From: Caulobacter rhizosphaerae
GTDB taxonomy: Bacteria > Pseudomonadota > Alphaproteobacteria > Caulobacterales > Caulobacteraceae
NCBI RefSeq assembly: GCF_010977555.1
Contig: NZ_CP048815.1
Coordinates: 2,534,501 to 2,598,500 of the forward strand
Direction of reading: 5' to 3'
DNA: 64,000 nucleotides
A model generated the notes under the pieces. That model saw only the letters and a program-made list of their open reading frames with translations, searched no databases and was not told the DNA's origin. The position numbers and the translations under genes were made by a program. This document shows, in pieces, positions 1 through 9,774 of this stretch; the first letter of the stretch is position 1; each line of letters starts with the position of its first letter.

Positions 1-261
1 GCGATCAATATCAAGAACGCCCGCTACGCCGAGGACGAAGACCCGCTGGACGAGGCCAGCGACTGCCCGGCCAGCCGCGACTATTCCAAGGCCTATCTGC
101 GCCACCTGTTCAAGGCCGAGGAGATCCTCGGCCAGGTGCTGCTGTCCTGGCACAACATCGCCTTCTTCCAGGCCCTGACGGCGGCCATGCGGACGGCGAT
201 CGCCGAGGGCCGGTTCGAGCAGTTCCGGCGGGACTTCGCCGCGCGCCAGCAGGGCGGCTAG
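1..261 (+). CDS. tgt: Queuine tRNA-ribosyltransferase, C-terminal part
   Basis: The 86 residues visible are the C-terminus of bacterial Tgt, which exchanges guanine-34 for preQ1 in GUN-anticodon tRNAs on the way to queuosine. The stretches NIKNARYAEDEDPLDEAS, SKAYLRHLFKAEEILG and WHNIAFFQALTAAMR match the family closely. The 5' part lies outside the window. In characterised Tgt the zinc site is C-x-C-x2-C plus a distal His. Here the equivalent segment reads SDCPAS, so only the middle Cys and the distal His (WHN) are kept. Identity is secure; whether this copy binds zinc is open. Confidence 0.93.
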   Translation, partial: AINIKNARYAEDEDPLDEASDCPASRDYSKAYLRHLFKAEEILGQVLLSWHNIAFFQALTAAMRTAIAEGRFEQFRRDFAARQQGG

Positions 262-270
262 GGGCGTCGC

Positions 271-298
271 GCGGAAAAAGCGGACGCCGGTTTTCCGC
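271..298 (+). terminator. Hairpin after tgt
   Basis: Arms GCGGAAAA (271-278) and TTTTCCGC (291-298) form a perfect 8-bp stem around a 12-nt loop just after the tgt stop, in the gap to a convergent gene. There is no T-run after the stem, so a terminator role is only a suggestion. Confidence 0.3.
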
Positions 299-324
299 AG
301 AGGCGATGCGAAAATATCTAGCGG

Positions 325-957
325 TCAGGCCGGCCGGTAGATTTGCGCCACCGCGCCGCCCGGGAAGGCCTTCGAGCTGACCAGCTTGAGGGGCCTGGGC
401 GCAGCCAGGTCCGAGAACAGCGGCAGGCCCTTGCCCAGCGCCACCGGGGCGACGATCAAGGCGAACTGGTCGACCAGCCCCTGGGCGACGAGGCTGCGCG
501 CAAAGCTGGCGCCGCCGTGGGCGATGATCGGCTTGCCGTCCTGGGCCTTCAACGCCGCGATCTCCTCCGCCAGGTCGCCGCTCGCCACATAGGCCTGGGC
601 CCAGGTCTCCGCGTTGGGCTGCAGCGCCACGGATTGCTCGGCCCCCGCGCGGGCGCGGGCGGCGTCGAGCGCGGCCGTCGTGGTCGCGGTCTCCAGGATC
701 GCCGGCCCCTGGCGGGAGAAGACGGCCTTGGGGATCTGGTTCATCGGCGCGGCGAACGGGTCGGCGGAGGTTTGCCAATACGGGGCCATGGCCTGGAAGC
801 TGCGGCTGCCCATGATGTGCAGGCTGGCGTCCCAGATATAGTCCACGCCCCAGGCCTTGGCCTCCTGGTCGGCGCCGAACATCCATCGGTTCACGCCCTC
901 CAGGTCGCTCACGAAACCGTCGACCGACATGGCCATCTTCAGGATCAGGTCTCTCAT
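325..957 (-). CDS. Dihydrofolate-reductase-fold (RibD C-terminal) family protein
   Basis: A 210-aa soluble protein starting MRDLILKMAMSVDGFVSD, the typical N-terminus of the RibD-C/YwjB-YyaP reductase-like family. Family hallmarks seen are the SVDGFVSD start, the GSRSFQAM segment in the NADPH-binding half and a conserved IIAHGGASFARSLVAQGLVDQF stretch read in parts near residues 145-165. Members are annotated as dihydrofolate-reductase-like, but few have a known substrate and none can be assigned here. It lies 66 bases downstream of the M1 peptidase on the same strand, so co-transcription is possible. ATG start at 957. Confidence 0.85.
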   Translation of the reverse strand: MRDLILKMAMSVDGFVSDLEGVNRWMFGADQEAKAWGVDYIWDASLHIMGSRSFQAMAPYWQTSADPFAAPMNQIPKAVFSRQGPAILETATTTAALDAARARAGAEQSVALQPNAETWAQAYVASGDLAEEIAALKAQDGKPIIAHGGASFARSLVAQGLVDQFALIVAPVALGKGLPLFSDLAAPRPLKLVSSKAFPGGAVAQIYRPA

Positions 958-1023
958 GGCGTCCTCCTCTTGCTGGTCTCGATGCGAGGACGGACCAGAT
1001 CGACGACTCCCGACAGCGGGCGA

Positions 1024-2364
1024 TCATTTTTCAGCGGCGCCAAACACCCATTCCGAAAACACCGGCCGCAAGTCGCGGCCGCTGGAGGCTTCCATCGCCC
1101 TCTGGAAGTCGAGGCTGGTGACGACGCCGCCGGCGTGCGCGCGGGTGTAGCGCCGCAGGCCGGCCCAGAAGGCGTCTTCGCCCAGCACGGTGCGCAGATG
1201 ATCCATGAAAAGCGCGCCCTTGCTGTACTGGACCGCCCGTCGGGTCGCCAGGGTGGGATAGGTCCCTTCCCAGGCCAGAGGCTTGTCGAAGCCCGCCGCC
1301 CGCGCCTTGTCCAGCCGGCTCCTCGCGACGGCCAGTTCGGCCTCGTAGGCGGCGCGCCCGTACCGGTGCTCCTTCCAGGCGGCGGTCATGAAGGTCGTGA
1401 CGCCCTCGTTGAGCCAGAAGTCCTGGAGCGTCGCGCAGGTGACGAGATTGCCCCACCATTGGTGGGCCAGTTCGTGGGCGATGGCCCAGTCCTCGGCGGG
1501 GTCGTCCGCTTTCGTCGCCAGCGCGTCGACGCCCAGCACGGCATAGGTCGCCGCTTCCTGCGCTTCGCGCCCCTGCACCAGGAGCTGGCTGTATTCGGAG
1601 ACCGGGAGGGGGACGCCAGCCTTGTCGGAGAGGAACCGGACCATGGGGCCCGTCTCGGCGAACCGCCGTTTCAGCTCGGCCGCGTCGGCCGTCTCGCCGA
1701 GGTAGGAGAGCCTGGCTGGGCCGACGCGGTCGTCGGCGCGGGCGAACCGGCCGACCGCGAAGCCGAACAGATAGGCCGAATAGGGCCGGGGCGCCGCCCA
1801 CCGGTGGACCTCACCCCCGTCCGGCGCCGTCCGCCGGGCGACCCTGCGGCCGACCGAGAGCGTGTCCAGGCCGGCCGGCACGTGCAGCGCCAGCGAGAAC
1901 GCCGCCTTGTCGCCGAACCGATCCTGTACGCACACCATCCAGTCGCAGGCGAAATAGCTGGTGTAGAGCGCGGTCGCCGAGCTGGACAGGCCGCGCGCCG
2001 GTCGGCCGTGATAGGTCAGCTCCAGCTTGACGCTGCGCCCTCGCGCCAGCGGCTTGGCCAGGTCGAGGTGAAGGCCGTCGGCCTGGGAACGGACGACCAC
2101 CCGGACGCCGTCGATGGTCGCGGTGTCGATGCTCAGCGCATTGCTCGAGAAGCTGAGTCGCTGGAGCCGATCGGCGGTCGCGCGCAGCGTGATCACCTCG
2201 CGCCCGGCCACCGTCCTGTCCTGGATGTTCGGCGTCAGCGCCAGGTCGTAGCGCGTGACGTCGAACCCCTCGCCGGGGTCTGCGGCGGCCAGGGTCGGGC
2301 TCACGAGCAGAGATGCCGCGACCGCGGCCGCGATGCTGGTCAGGCGCACTTCGGCTCCCTTCAT
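1024..2364 (-). CDS. M1-family zinc metallopeptidase (gluzincin)
   Basis: A 446-aa secreted peptidase. Residues 1-28 form a signal peptide ending in an Ala-rich cleavage region (SPTLAAADP). The N-terminal half is the beta-saddle domain of M1 enzymes. The catalytic motif is HELAHQWWGN at about residues 297-306, and the third zinc ligand is Glu in LNEG at about 320, at the family's usual 18-residue spacing. The substrate-anchoring GAMEN motif is not canonical: the equivalent region reads GREAQEAATYA (about 265-275). I chose ATG 2364 because the signal peptide starts there; the same frame stays open much further upstream, but that part overlaps the lipoprotein gene and is not coding. The lipoprotein gene ends 50 bases upstream. 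Confidence 0.87.
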   Translation of the reverse strand: MKGAEVRLTSIAAAVAASLLVSPTLAAADPGEGFDVTRYDLALTPNIQDRTVAGREVITLRATADRLQRLSFSSNALSIDTATIDGVRVVVRSQADGLHLDLAKPLARGRSVKLELTYHGRPARGLSSSATALYTSYFACDWMVCVQDRFGDKAAFSLALHVPAGLDTLSVGRRVARRTAPDGGEVHRWAAPRPYSAYLFGFAVGRFARADDRVGPARLSYLGETADAAELKRRFAETGPMVRFLSDKAGVPLPVSEYSQLLVQGREAQEAATYAVLGVDALATKADDPAEDWAIAHELAHQWWGNLVTCATLQDFWLNEGVTTFMTAAWKEHRYGRAAYEAELAVARSRLDKARAAGFDKPLAWEGTYPTLATRRAVQYSKGALFMDHLRTVLGEDAFWAGLRRYTRAHAGGVVTSLDFQRAMEASSGRDLRPVFSEWVFGAAEK

Positions 2365-2414
2365 GGCGGATGCAACGCGGCCGCTCGACGACCCGGCGAC
2401 GTCAGGCACGCCGG

Positions 2415-3170
2415 CTACCAGACCTTGTAGAAAGGCTTTTTCTTCTTCTTGGCCGGCGGAGGCGCCGGTTGCTCGGGCGGTGCGTCGGCGGCAGGCGCGT
2501 CGGCCGCCGGGGCGTTGACCGGCGTATCGGCCGCGGGCGTCTCGACGACCGGGGTCTCGGCCCCGGGCTCGTCCTTCTGCCAGGGGAAGCGCTTTTCGAC
2601 GATCGGCGCGGCGGGCTTGGCCAGGTGCTGGGGCGTGGCCGGCGGATCGCAGCCGCGCGCCTCGCCCAGCCCCTTCAGATAGGCCCGGCGGATCGCGCCG
2701 GAGGCCATGGCGCTCTGCACCAGCTTGTCGTGCTTTTCGGCGCCGCTGAGCTTGCGGACCCAGCCGCGCATCGGGATCAGGTCCTGGGCGGCGCTGGCCA
2801 TGGCGCCGAACGCCGCCGAGCCGGCCATCCGCTTGCCGCGGTCCATCAGGTCCTCGTCGTCCTCGGGCGGACGGCGGTCGACGTCCTCGCCCAGGGCCAG
2901 GTCCAGCGGGGCGACCATCGAGATCAGGATATCGCAGCTGATCTTCTTGCCCGGCGGGCGGGCATAGGGATCGGCCATCGCCTCCAGCAGGACCGGCGGG
3001 ATCTTGGTGCGCAGCAGGTTCATGTCGCGCAGCGGCGCCCCGGCCGCCCCGGTGATGCCGTCCTTGTTGGCGTCCGAGGTCGTCTGGATCTTCTGCGGCG
3101 GGGGCTCCGACTTGGACGCGCAGGCGGCCAGCAGGGGAACGACGATCGCGAGAAGCACCAGACTGCGCAT
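2415..3170 (-). CDS. Putative lipoprotein with Pro/Ala-rich C-terminus
   Basis: A 251-aa protein with a clear lipoprotein signal: hydrophobic residues 4-14 followed by lipobox LLAAC at about residues 13-17. The middle of the protein is hydrophilic and has no domain I recognise. Residues from about 190 on are a low-complexity tail of repeated TPAAD/APAAD units, proline runs and a terminal KKKKKPFYKVW. Such tails often contact peptidoglycan or other envelope polymers, but that is inference. It precedes the M1 peptidase gene on the same strand, suggesting an envelope-related unit. Confidence 0.75.
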   Translation of the reverse strand: MRSLVLLAIVVPLLAACASKSEPPPQKIQTTSDANKDGITGAAGAPLRDMNLLRTKIPPVLLEAMADPYARPPGKKISCDILISMVAPLDLALGEDVDRRPPEDDEDLMDRGKRMAGSAAFGAMASAAQDLIPMRGWVRKLSGAEKHDKLVQSAMASGAIRRAYLKGLGEARGCDPPATPQHLAKPAAPIVEKRFPWQKDEPGAETPVVETPAADTPVNAPAADAPAADAPPEQPAPPPAKKKKKPFYKVW

Positions 3171-3296
3171 GCGGCCAACCTAACGCCAGGATGCGGCGTT
3201 CGTCATCTCCCTCCGCGCACGAAAGCATGCTTGCGGGTCGGGCGGCCCCCGACTATGGTCCGCGCCGCTTCCACCGGCCTCCCGCCGTGTCGATGC

Positions 3297-3371
3297 GGGC
3301 CGGTAGCTCAGTGGTAGAGCATTCGACTTTTAATCGAATGGTCCTGGGTTCGAATCCCAGCCGGCCCACCA
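3297..3371 (+). tRNA. tRNA-Lys (anticodon TTT)
   Basis: The sequence folds as a full cloverleaf. The acceptor arms are GGGCCGG (3297-3303) and CCGGCCC (3361-3367) with discriminator A. The anticodon stem is TTCGA/TCGAA around loop CTTTTAA, with anticodon TTT at 3329-3331. The T-arm is CTGGG-TTCGAAT-CCCAG, and CCA is encoded at 3369-3371. Confidence 0.97.
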
Positions 3372-3401
3372 AACCTTCTTTGAAATGATTGACCAAAACC
3401 C

Positions 3402-3415
3402 ACCGCTTCGGCGGT
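3402..3415 (+). terminator. Small hairpin after tRNA-Lys
   Basis: ACCGC-TTCG-GCGGT is a 5-bp stem closed by a stable TTCG tetraloop, 30 bases after the tRNA. There is no T-tract, so it is a weak terminator candidate. Confidence 0.25.
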
Positions 3416-3556
3416 TCGGGTCGAGGCTCGCCGTGCGCCCGGACGAAGGCTGGAGAGATCGCCTGGGCTGTTTCGTTCGAGTCGCCCCGTCGAATCGATT
3501 CTCCGGGGGCAGGAGGAGGGGGCGACGGTTGGCGCAGGCGGCGCGCGAGTTGTAGG

Positions 3557-3589
3557 CGACACTGAAAGTTGAATCGTCTAGCAGTGTCG
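3557..3589. promoter_or_regulatory. Inverted repeat upstream of the MoxR operon
   Basis: CGACACTG (3557-3564) and CAGTGTCG (3582-3589) are perfect inverted arms with a 17-base spacer, ending 23 bases before the first start codon of the operon. It could be an operator or a leader hairpin. The rest of the gap after the tRNA shows no gene. Confidence 0.35.
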
Positions 3590-3612
3590 TCGGGGCAAGA
3601 CGGAGTCGGCGT

Positions 3613-4272
3613 TTGGCGGCGGGGGCTGGTGTGGATCGCAACGCGGCGTCGCCGGGTTTCGACGGCGCGTCGGACGCTTTCGCGCGCGCCCACGACGCCC
3701 TGTTGCGCGGCAAGGACCTGCAGTTCCAGCCGACCGCCGCGCCCAAGCCGCCGGATGTCCCCGACTGGCTGCTGGCCGTCGGCAAGGCCCTGGGGGCCGC
3801 GGCGCCCTACCTGACCTACGTGTTCTGGGGCTGCCTGATCCTGGGGGCGGCGGTCATCCTGTATTTCCTGGGGCGCGAACTGATCGCCACGCGCTGGCCG
3901 TCCCTCAAGCCGCACAAGGGCCCGGTCCTGGGCGACGAGGCCTGGCGGCCCAGCGCCGCCAAGGCGCGGACGCTGCTGGAGGACGCCGACCGGCTGGCCG
4001 CCGCCGGCCGCTTCGCCGAGGCGGTGCACCTGATCCTGTTCCGCAGCATCGAGGACATCGAGGGCAAGCGGCCGGACCTGATCAAGCCGGCCCTGACCAG
4101 CCGAGACATCGCCCAGCTGGACGGCGTGCCCGAGCGCGTGCGCCGCACCTTCAGCCAGATCGCCCGGGTGGTGGAGCGCAGCTTCTTCGGCGGGCGGCCG
4201 GTGGACGCCGACGAATTCGCCGCCTGCCGCCAGGCCTATGAGGGCTTCGCCTTCAACGAGGCCTGGCGATGA
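3613..4272 (+). CDS. DUF4129-like membrane protein, first gene of MoxR operon
   Basis: A 219-aa protein with one membrane segment at about residues 65-87 (YLTYVFWGCLILGAAVILYF). Its cytoplasmic C-terminal part, including ADRLAAAGRFAEAVHLILFR and a terminal segment around ACRQAYEGFAF, resembles the DUF4129 domain found beside MoxR/DUF58 genes. I chose TTG 3613 because CGGAG lies 7 bases before it; GTG 3631 is an alternative. The stop overlaps the next start as ATGA. Function is unknown. The context suggests a role in a MoxR-chaperoned envelope complex. Confidence 0.75.
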   Translation: MAAGAGVDRNAASPGFDGASDAFARAHDALLRGKDLQFQPTAAPKPPDVPDWLLAVGKALGAAAPYLTYVFWGCLILGAAVILYFLGRELIATRWPSLKPHKGPVLGDEAWRPSAAKARTLLEDADRLAAAGRFAEAVHLILFRSIEDIEGKRPDLIKPALTSRDIAQLDGVPERVRRTFSQIARVVERSFFGGRPVDADEFAACRQAYEGFAFNEAWR

Positions 4273-5559
4273 GCGACGCGCAGGCCGAGCCGGCCACGGC
4301 CATGCCTGGCGACGGGGACAAGGGGCTGTTCTCGCCCAAGGTCGTGCTGGGCATGATCATGGCCGGGGTCTTCGGCTTTTCGGCCTTCGTGGTGCTGTCG
4401 ACCTACGCGCCGGATCTGCAGTCGGGCGACAACGGCCGGGCCCACGCGCTGTCGAAGTCGGCGGTGGGTTATGGCGGCATGGTGCGCCTGCTGCGGAACC
4501 TGAACGAGCCGGTGATCGTCAGCCGTCGCGACCTTCGGCGCGAAGAACCCGCCCTGATCATCTTCACGCCGGAATCCAGCCTGTCGCGGGACGCCTACGT
4601 CAAGGCGGCCCAGCTGTCGTCCCGCACCCTGGTGGTGCTTCCCAAATGGACGGGCGGGCTGGATCCGCGTCATCCGGGCTGGGTGGGCGGCCTGGAGCCC
4701 GTGGAGCCCAAGGACCTGGCCGGGCTGCTCAAGGCCATCGGGATTCCCAAGGCCTCGACCACGATCGACAAGGCGACCGCGTCGCAGAGGCTGGCCGGCG
4801 CTCCGGGCGGACTGGCCGAGGGGCTGGTGCTGGAGACCGGCCCCGTCCGCAACCTGCAGACCTTGTCCGGTCCAGGCCTGACGCCGGTGCTGGTCGACGG
4901 CAAGGGGAGGATGGTCCTGGCGCGCCGCGCGCCGACCGAAACCTATGTCCTGGCCGATCCCGATCTCCTGAACACCATGGGCCTGAAGGACGTCCGGACG
5001 GCCCGCGCCGGCGTCGAGATCCTGCGGGTGTTGCGCGACGACCGGTCCGGCATCTATCGACGCGACACGGGCCGGACCATCGCCTTCGACGCCACGCTGA
5101 ACGGCTTCGCGCGGTCGCAGAGCCTCCTGAAGCTGGCCTTCGAGGCCCCGTTCGTCGGGGCGACCCTGTGCCTGGTGGCCGCGGCCCTGCTGATGGGTCT
5201 GCACGCCGCCGCCCGGTTCCGCGCCATGCGGCGGGGCGAGCGGGCGCTGGCGCTGGGCAAGGAGGCCCTGATCGACAATTCCGCCGGCCTGATCCGCATG
5301 GCCCGCCGCGAGCCGGCCCTGGCCCCGCGCTACGCCGAGCTGCAGCGCGCCGCCGCCGTCCGGGCCCTGGGCGGCGCGGGGCGCGGCGGCCAGCGCCTGG
5401 AGGGCCAGGCCTTGATCGATTTCCTGGACCGCCAGGGCCAGCGCTTCGGCGCGGCCGATAGCGCCTCGGCCCTGGACGAAGAAACCCGGACGGTCCGTTC
5501 CTTGGGCGACCTGATGAAGGTCGCCGTCCGATGGCATCAGTGGAGACTGGAGATGACCC

Positions 5560-5573
<14 letters not shown>
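4269..5573 (+). CDS. DUF4350-like membrane protein
   Basis: A 434-aa protein with an N-terminal membrane helix at about residues 24-46 and a second near 290-312 ([21 protein letters not shown], read in part). The extracytoplasmic region between them resembles DUF4350 proteins. These are found next to MoxR ATPases and are predicted to have a flavodoxin-like or GATase-like fold (for example [12 protein letters not shown] near residue 97). The cytoplasmic C-terminus is helical and charged. It overlaps the preceding gene by 4 bases and the moxR start by 14 bases, indicating translational coupling. No enzymatic motif is visible. Confidence 0.75.
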
Positions 5574-6516
<943 letters not shown>

Positions 6517-6551
6517 GCCCGGTCGCGAGCCGGATCGGCTAGGGGCGGGGC

Positions 6552-7868
6552 GTGCGGATCTATCCGACGGCGAGAACGATCTTCCTGATGGTCCTGGGCG
6601 CGCCCCTGGCCCTGGCGGCGGCGCTCGTCTCGGCGCGGCTGTGGCTGGTGGGGCCAGCCTGGATCGCCCTGGTCGCGGCCCTGCTGTTCGTCGACGCCCT
6701 GCTGGCGCCCGGCCGCCGCCGGATGCAACTGACCCTGACCGCGCCGGGCTCGATGGCCAGCGGCGCGATCCAGCCGGCCCTGTTGCAGGCGTCGTTCCCG
6801 CGTGGCGTGGCCCCGGGCAGCGTGGAGTTCGCCATCGACCTGGACGATCGGCTGGCGGCCGAGCCGGCCCATGGCCGGGCCCGCACCCGCGAGCGCCAGG
6901 CCGTCCTGCCGCTGACCTTGACCGCGGTTCGGCGCGGCGAGGGCAGGGTGCACCGCGTCTCGGCCCGCTGGCGGGGCCCGCTGGGCCTGACCTGGAAGCA
7001 GCGCGACGACGCCCTGGACAAGGTGATCCCGGTCACGCTGGACATCGCCGCCGTCAAGGAGGAGGCCCTCCGGCTGTTCTCGCGCGACCCGTCGGTCGGC
7101 CATCGCCTGCAGCTCGACCTGGGCGGCGGCAGCGACTTCCACGCCCTGACCGATTTCCGACCCGGCATGAACCGCCGGGCCATCGACTGGAAGCAGTCGG
7201 CCCGTCACGGCGCTCTGCTGGCCAAGGAGTTCCACGTCGAGCGCAACCACCACATCGTCGCGGCCATCGACACGGGCCGGCTGATGAGCCAGTCGCTGCT
7301 GGGCCGGCCGCGCCTGGACCACGCCCTGAACGCCACCCTGCTGCTGGCCTATGTGGGCCTGAAGATGGGCGACAAGGTCGGGCTGTTCGGCTTCGACGCC
7401 CGGCCCAACGTCTCCAGCGGCGTCACCTCGGGCCCCAACGCCTTCGGCGCCCTGCAGCGCCTGGCCTCGAAGATCGACTATTCGACCGAGGAGACCAACT
7501 ACACCCTGGGCCTGACCCAGCTGTCGGGCCAGCTGTCGCGGCGCTCGCTGATCGTGGTGTTCACCGACATCGCCGACTCCACCAGCGCCGAGCTGATGCT
7601 CGAGAACGTCGGCCGCCTGTTGCGTCAGCACCTGGTGCTGTTCGTGATGATGCGCGACGAGGAGCTGGAGGCGATCGAGCGCAAGGCCCCCGAGAGCGCC
7701 GACGACGTCTCGCGCGCCGTGGTCGCCGCCTCGCTGCTGCGCGAGCGCGACGTGGTGGTGACCCGTCTGCGCCGCATGGGCGTGGAGATCGTCGAGGCGC
7801 CGGCCGACCAGATCGGGCCGGCCCTGCTGGCGAGCTATCTGGACCTCAAGCGCCGGGACCTGCTCTGA
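6552..7868 (+). CDS. DUF58 family protein (MoxR partner)
   Basis: A 438-aa protein. Two hydrophobic helices lie within the first 55 residues, followed by a DUF58 domain marked by the conserved [23 protein letters not shown] region (about residues 194-216, read in part) and [11 protein letters not shown] vWA-like C-terminal half includes [12 protein letters not shown]58 proteins pair with MoxR ATPases. The start is GTG 6552 behind a GGGGCGGGG stretch. The stop overlaps the next start as TGATG. Confidence 0.88.
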   Translation: MRIYPTARTIFLMVLGAPLALAAALVSARLWLVGPAWIALVAALLFVDALLAPGRRRMQLTLTAPGSMASGAIQPALLQASFPRGVAPGSVEFAIDLDDRLAAEPAHGRARTRERQAVLPLTLTAVRRGEGRVHRVSARWRGPLGLTWKQRDDALDKVIPVTLDIAAVKEEALRLFSRDPSVGHRLQLDLGGGSDFHALTDFRPGMNRRAIDWKQSARHGALLAKEFHVERNHHIVAAIDTGRLMSQSLLGRPRLDHALNATLLLAYVGLKMGDKVGLFGFDARPNVSSGVTSGPNAFGALQRLASKIDYSTEETNYTLGLTQLSGQLSRRSLIVVFTDIADSTSAELMLENVGRLLRQHLVLFVMMRDEELEAIERKAPESADDVSRAVVAASLLRERDVVVTRLRRMGVEIVEAPADQIGPALLASYLDLKRRDLL

Positions 7869-8866
7869 TGGCCGAGCTGCACCTGAAGAGCTACCGTTTC
7901 CGGGCCGAGCGCGAGGCCGACTGGCGGCGGCTGGAGAGGCTGCTGACCAAGGTCGGCAAGGGCTCGGCCAAGGCGCTCAGCGACGAAGAGCTGCTGGCCT
8001 TGCCGGTGCTGTACCGCCAGGCGCTGTCTTCGCTGTCGGTGGCCCGCGCCACCTCTCTGGACCAGGGGCTGGTCGACTATCTGGAGAGCCTCAGCACCCG
8101 GGCCTATTTCCTGGTCTACGGCACGCGGTCCAACTTCCTGGAGCGGCTGGGCGGCTTCTTCGGCCATGCCTGGCCGGACGCCGCCAAGGCGCTGTGGCGC
8201 GAGACCCTGGCCAGCTTCCTGCTGACCCTGGTCGGGGTGCTGGCGGCCTATTTCCTGACCCTGCACGACCCCGACTGGTTCAGCGCCTTCGTGCCGGGCG
8301 ACCTGGCGGGCGGGCGCGGGCCGACGGCGTCGGTCGAGGCCATGCGCGCCACGCTCTACGACCAAGGCGAGCACAAGGGCCTGTCGGTGTTCGCCGCCTT
8401 CCTGTTCACCCACAATTCCGGCGTGGCGATCTTCGCCTTCGCCCTGGGGTTCGCCTTCTGCCTGCCGACCTCGATGCTGATGGCCTACAACGGCGCGATG
8501 CTGGGGGCCTTTCTGGCGGCGTTCGGCATGAAGGGCCTGGCCTTCGAGGCCGGCGGCTGGCTGGCGATCCATGGGGTGACCGAGATCTCGGCGGTGATCC
8601 TGGCCGGGGCGGCGGGTCTGCGCATCGGCTGGACCCTGGCCTTCCCGGGCGACCTCAGCCGGCCGGCGGCCATGGCCCAGGCGGGACGGCAATCGGCCAC
8701 CCTGATGGGCGGGGTGGTGGTCATGCTGTTCTGCGCCGGCATCCTGGAGGGCGTCGGGCGGCAGGTGATCCAGAACGACTTCGCCCGCTACGGGATCGGC
8801 CTGGTCACCCTGGTCGCCTGGCCGGCCTATCTCTATCTGCCCCGCCGCCGGAGCGTCGTCGGATGA
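7868..8866 (+). CDS. Stage II sporulation protein M-like (SpoIIM/DUF95) membrane protein
   Basis: A 332-aa multi-pass membrane protein with a charged N-terminal region (residues 1-110), then about five to six helices starting at TLASFLLTLVGVLAAYFL. The NSGVAIFAFALGFAFCLPT and GAMLGAFLAAFGMKG segments and the HGVTEISAVILAGAAGL segment are typical of the SpoIIM/DUF95 family. In non-sporulating bacteria such genes commonly sit with MoxR, DUF58 and RDD genes, as here, and their function is unknown. It is coupled to its neighbours by TGATG and ATGA overlaps. Confidence 0.88.
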   Translation: MAELHLKSYRFRAEREADWRRLERLLTKVGKGSAKALSDEELLALPVLYRQALSSLSVARATSLDQGLVDYLESLSTRAYFLVYGTRSNFLERLGGFFGHAWPDAAKALWRETLASFLLTLVGVLAAYFLTLHDPDWFSAFVPGDLAGGRGPTASVEAMRATLYDQGEHKGLSVFAAFLFTHNSGVAIFAFALGFAFCLPTSMLMAYNGAMLGAFLAAFGMKGLAFEAGGWLAIHGVTEISAVILAGAAGLRIGWTLAFPGDLSRPAAMAQAGRQSATLMGGVVVMLFCAGILEGVGRQVIQNDFARYGIGLVTLVAWPAYLYLPRRRSVVG

Positions 8867-9774
8867 AGGCGACTCGGAAGAAAACCAAGGCCGCCACGGC
8901 GGTGGCGATCGGCGACCCCACGGCCGGCGACGATCGCCAGGCCCGCTCGCTGGTCACGCCGGAGGGCGTCGACCTGAAGCTGCGCCTGGGCGACGCGGGC
9001 GAGCGCGCCGCCGCCCTGCTGATCGACCTGCTGATCATGGTGGCGGCGCTGATCGCCTTCGCCCTGCTGGCGGGCCTGGCGATGATCGGTTCGAAGGGCA
9101 AGGGCGGGGAGGTGATCGGCACGGTGGCGGTGCTGGTCTTCTTCGTGCTGCGCAACCTCTATTTCGTGCTGTTCGAGCTGACCCCGGGCGCGGCCACGCC
9201 GGGCAAGCGGGCCATGGGCCTGCGCGTGGCGGCCCGCAACGGCGGCCGGCTGACCGCCGACGCCATCTTCGCCCGCAACGCCATGCGAGAGATCGAGCTG
9301 TACCTGCCTCTCAGCTTCCTGGCCGTGCAGGGCGACCAGGTGGGGGCCTGGATCAGCCTGGCGGGTCTTTTGTGGTGCGCGGTCTTCCTGCTGTTCCCGC
9401 TGTTCAATCGCGATCGCCTGCGGGTGGGGGACCTGGTGGCCGGCACCTGGGTGGTCAAGGCCCCGACCCGCAAGCTGGCGCCCGACCTGGTGGAGACCTC
9501 GCGGCCGGCCGTGGAACGCTTCCGGTTCACCATGGCCCAGCTGGACGCCTACGGGGTCAAGGAACTGCACGTGCTGGAGGACGTGCTGCGCCGCTACGAG
9601 ACCAAGACCATCGCCCTGGTCGCCGCCCGCATCCGCCTAAAGATCGGCTGGAACGCCGCGCCCGACGAGTCGAACGGCGACTTCCTGGCGGCCTACTACG
9701 CCGGCCTGCGCGGCCGGCTGGAGTCGCGGCTGCTGCTGGGCAAGCGCCGCAAGGACAAGTTCGACAAGAGCTAG
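8863..9774 (+). CDS. RDD family membrane protein
   Basis: A 303-aa protein of the RDD family. The conserved start of the domain is GDAGERAAALLIDLLIM (about residues 43-59), with the Arg-Asp signature residues at the edge of the first helix. Further helices follow, and TPGKRAMGLRVAARNGG is characteristic. The C-terminal 100 residues are cytoplasmic and charged. It is the last gene of the MoxR operon. Its stop overlaps by four bases the stop of a convergent gene. Confidence 0.88.
   Translation: MKATRKKTKAATAVAIGDPTAGDDRQARSLVTPEGVDLKLRLGDAGERAAALLIDLLIMVAALIAFALLAGLAMIGSKGKGGEVIGTVAVLVFFVLRNLYFVLFELTPGAATPGKRAMGLRVAARNGGRLTADAIFARNAMREIELYLPLSFLAVQGDQVGAWISLAGLLWCAVFLLFPLFNRDRLRVGDLVAGTWVVKAPTRKLAPDLVETSRPAVERFRFTMAQLDAYGVKELHVLEDVLRRYETKTIALVAARIRLKIGWNAAPDESNGDFLAAYYAGLRGRLESRLLLGKRRKDKFDKS

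Noticed and set aside
2365..3228. Upstream extension of the M1 peptidase reading frame
   Set aside because: The frame is open but antisense-like in composition and overlaps a lipoprotein gene with a clear lipobox on the same strand; the peptidase signal peptide starts at 2364.
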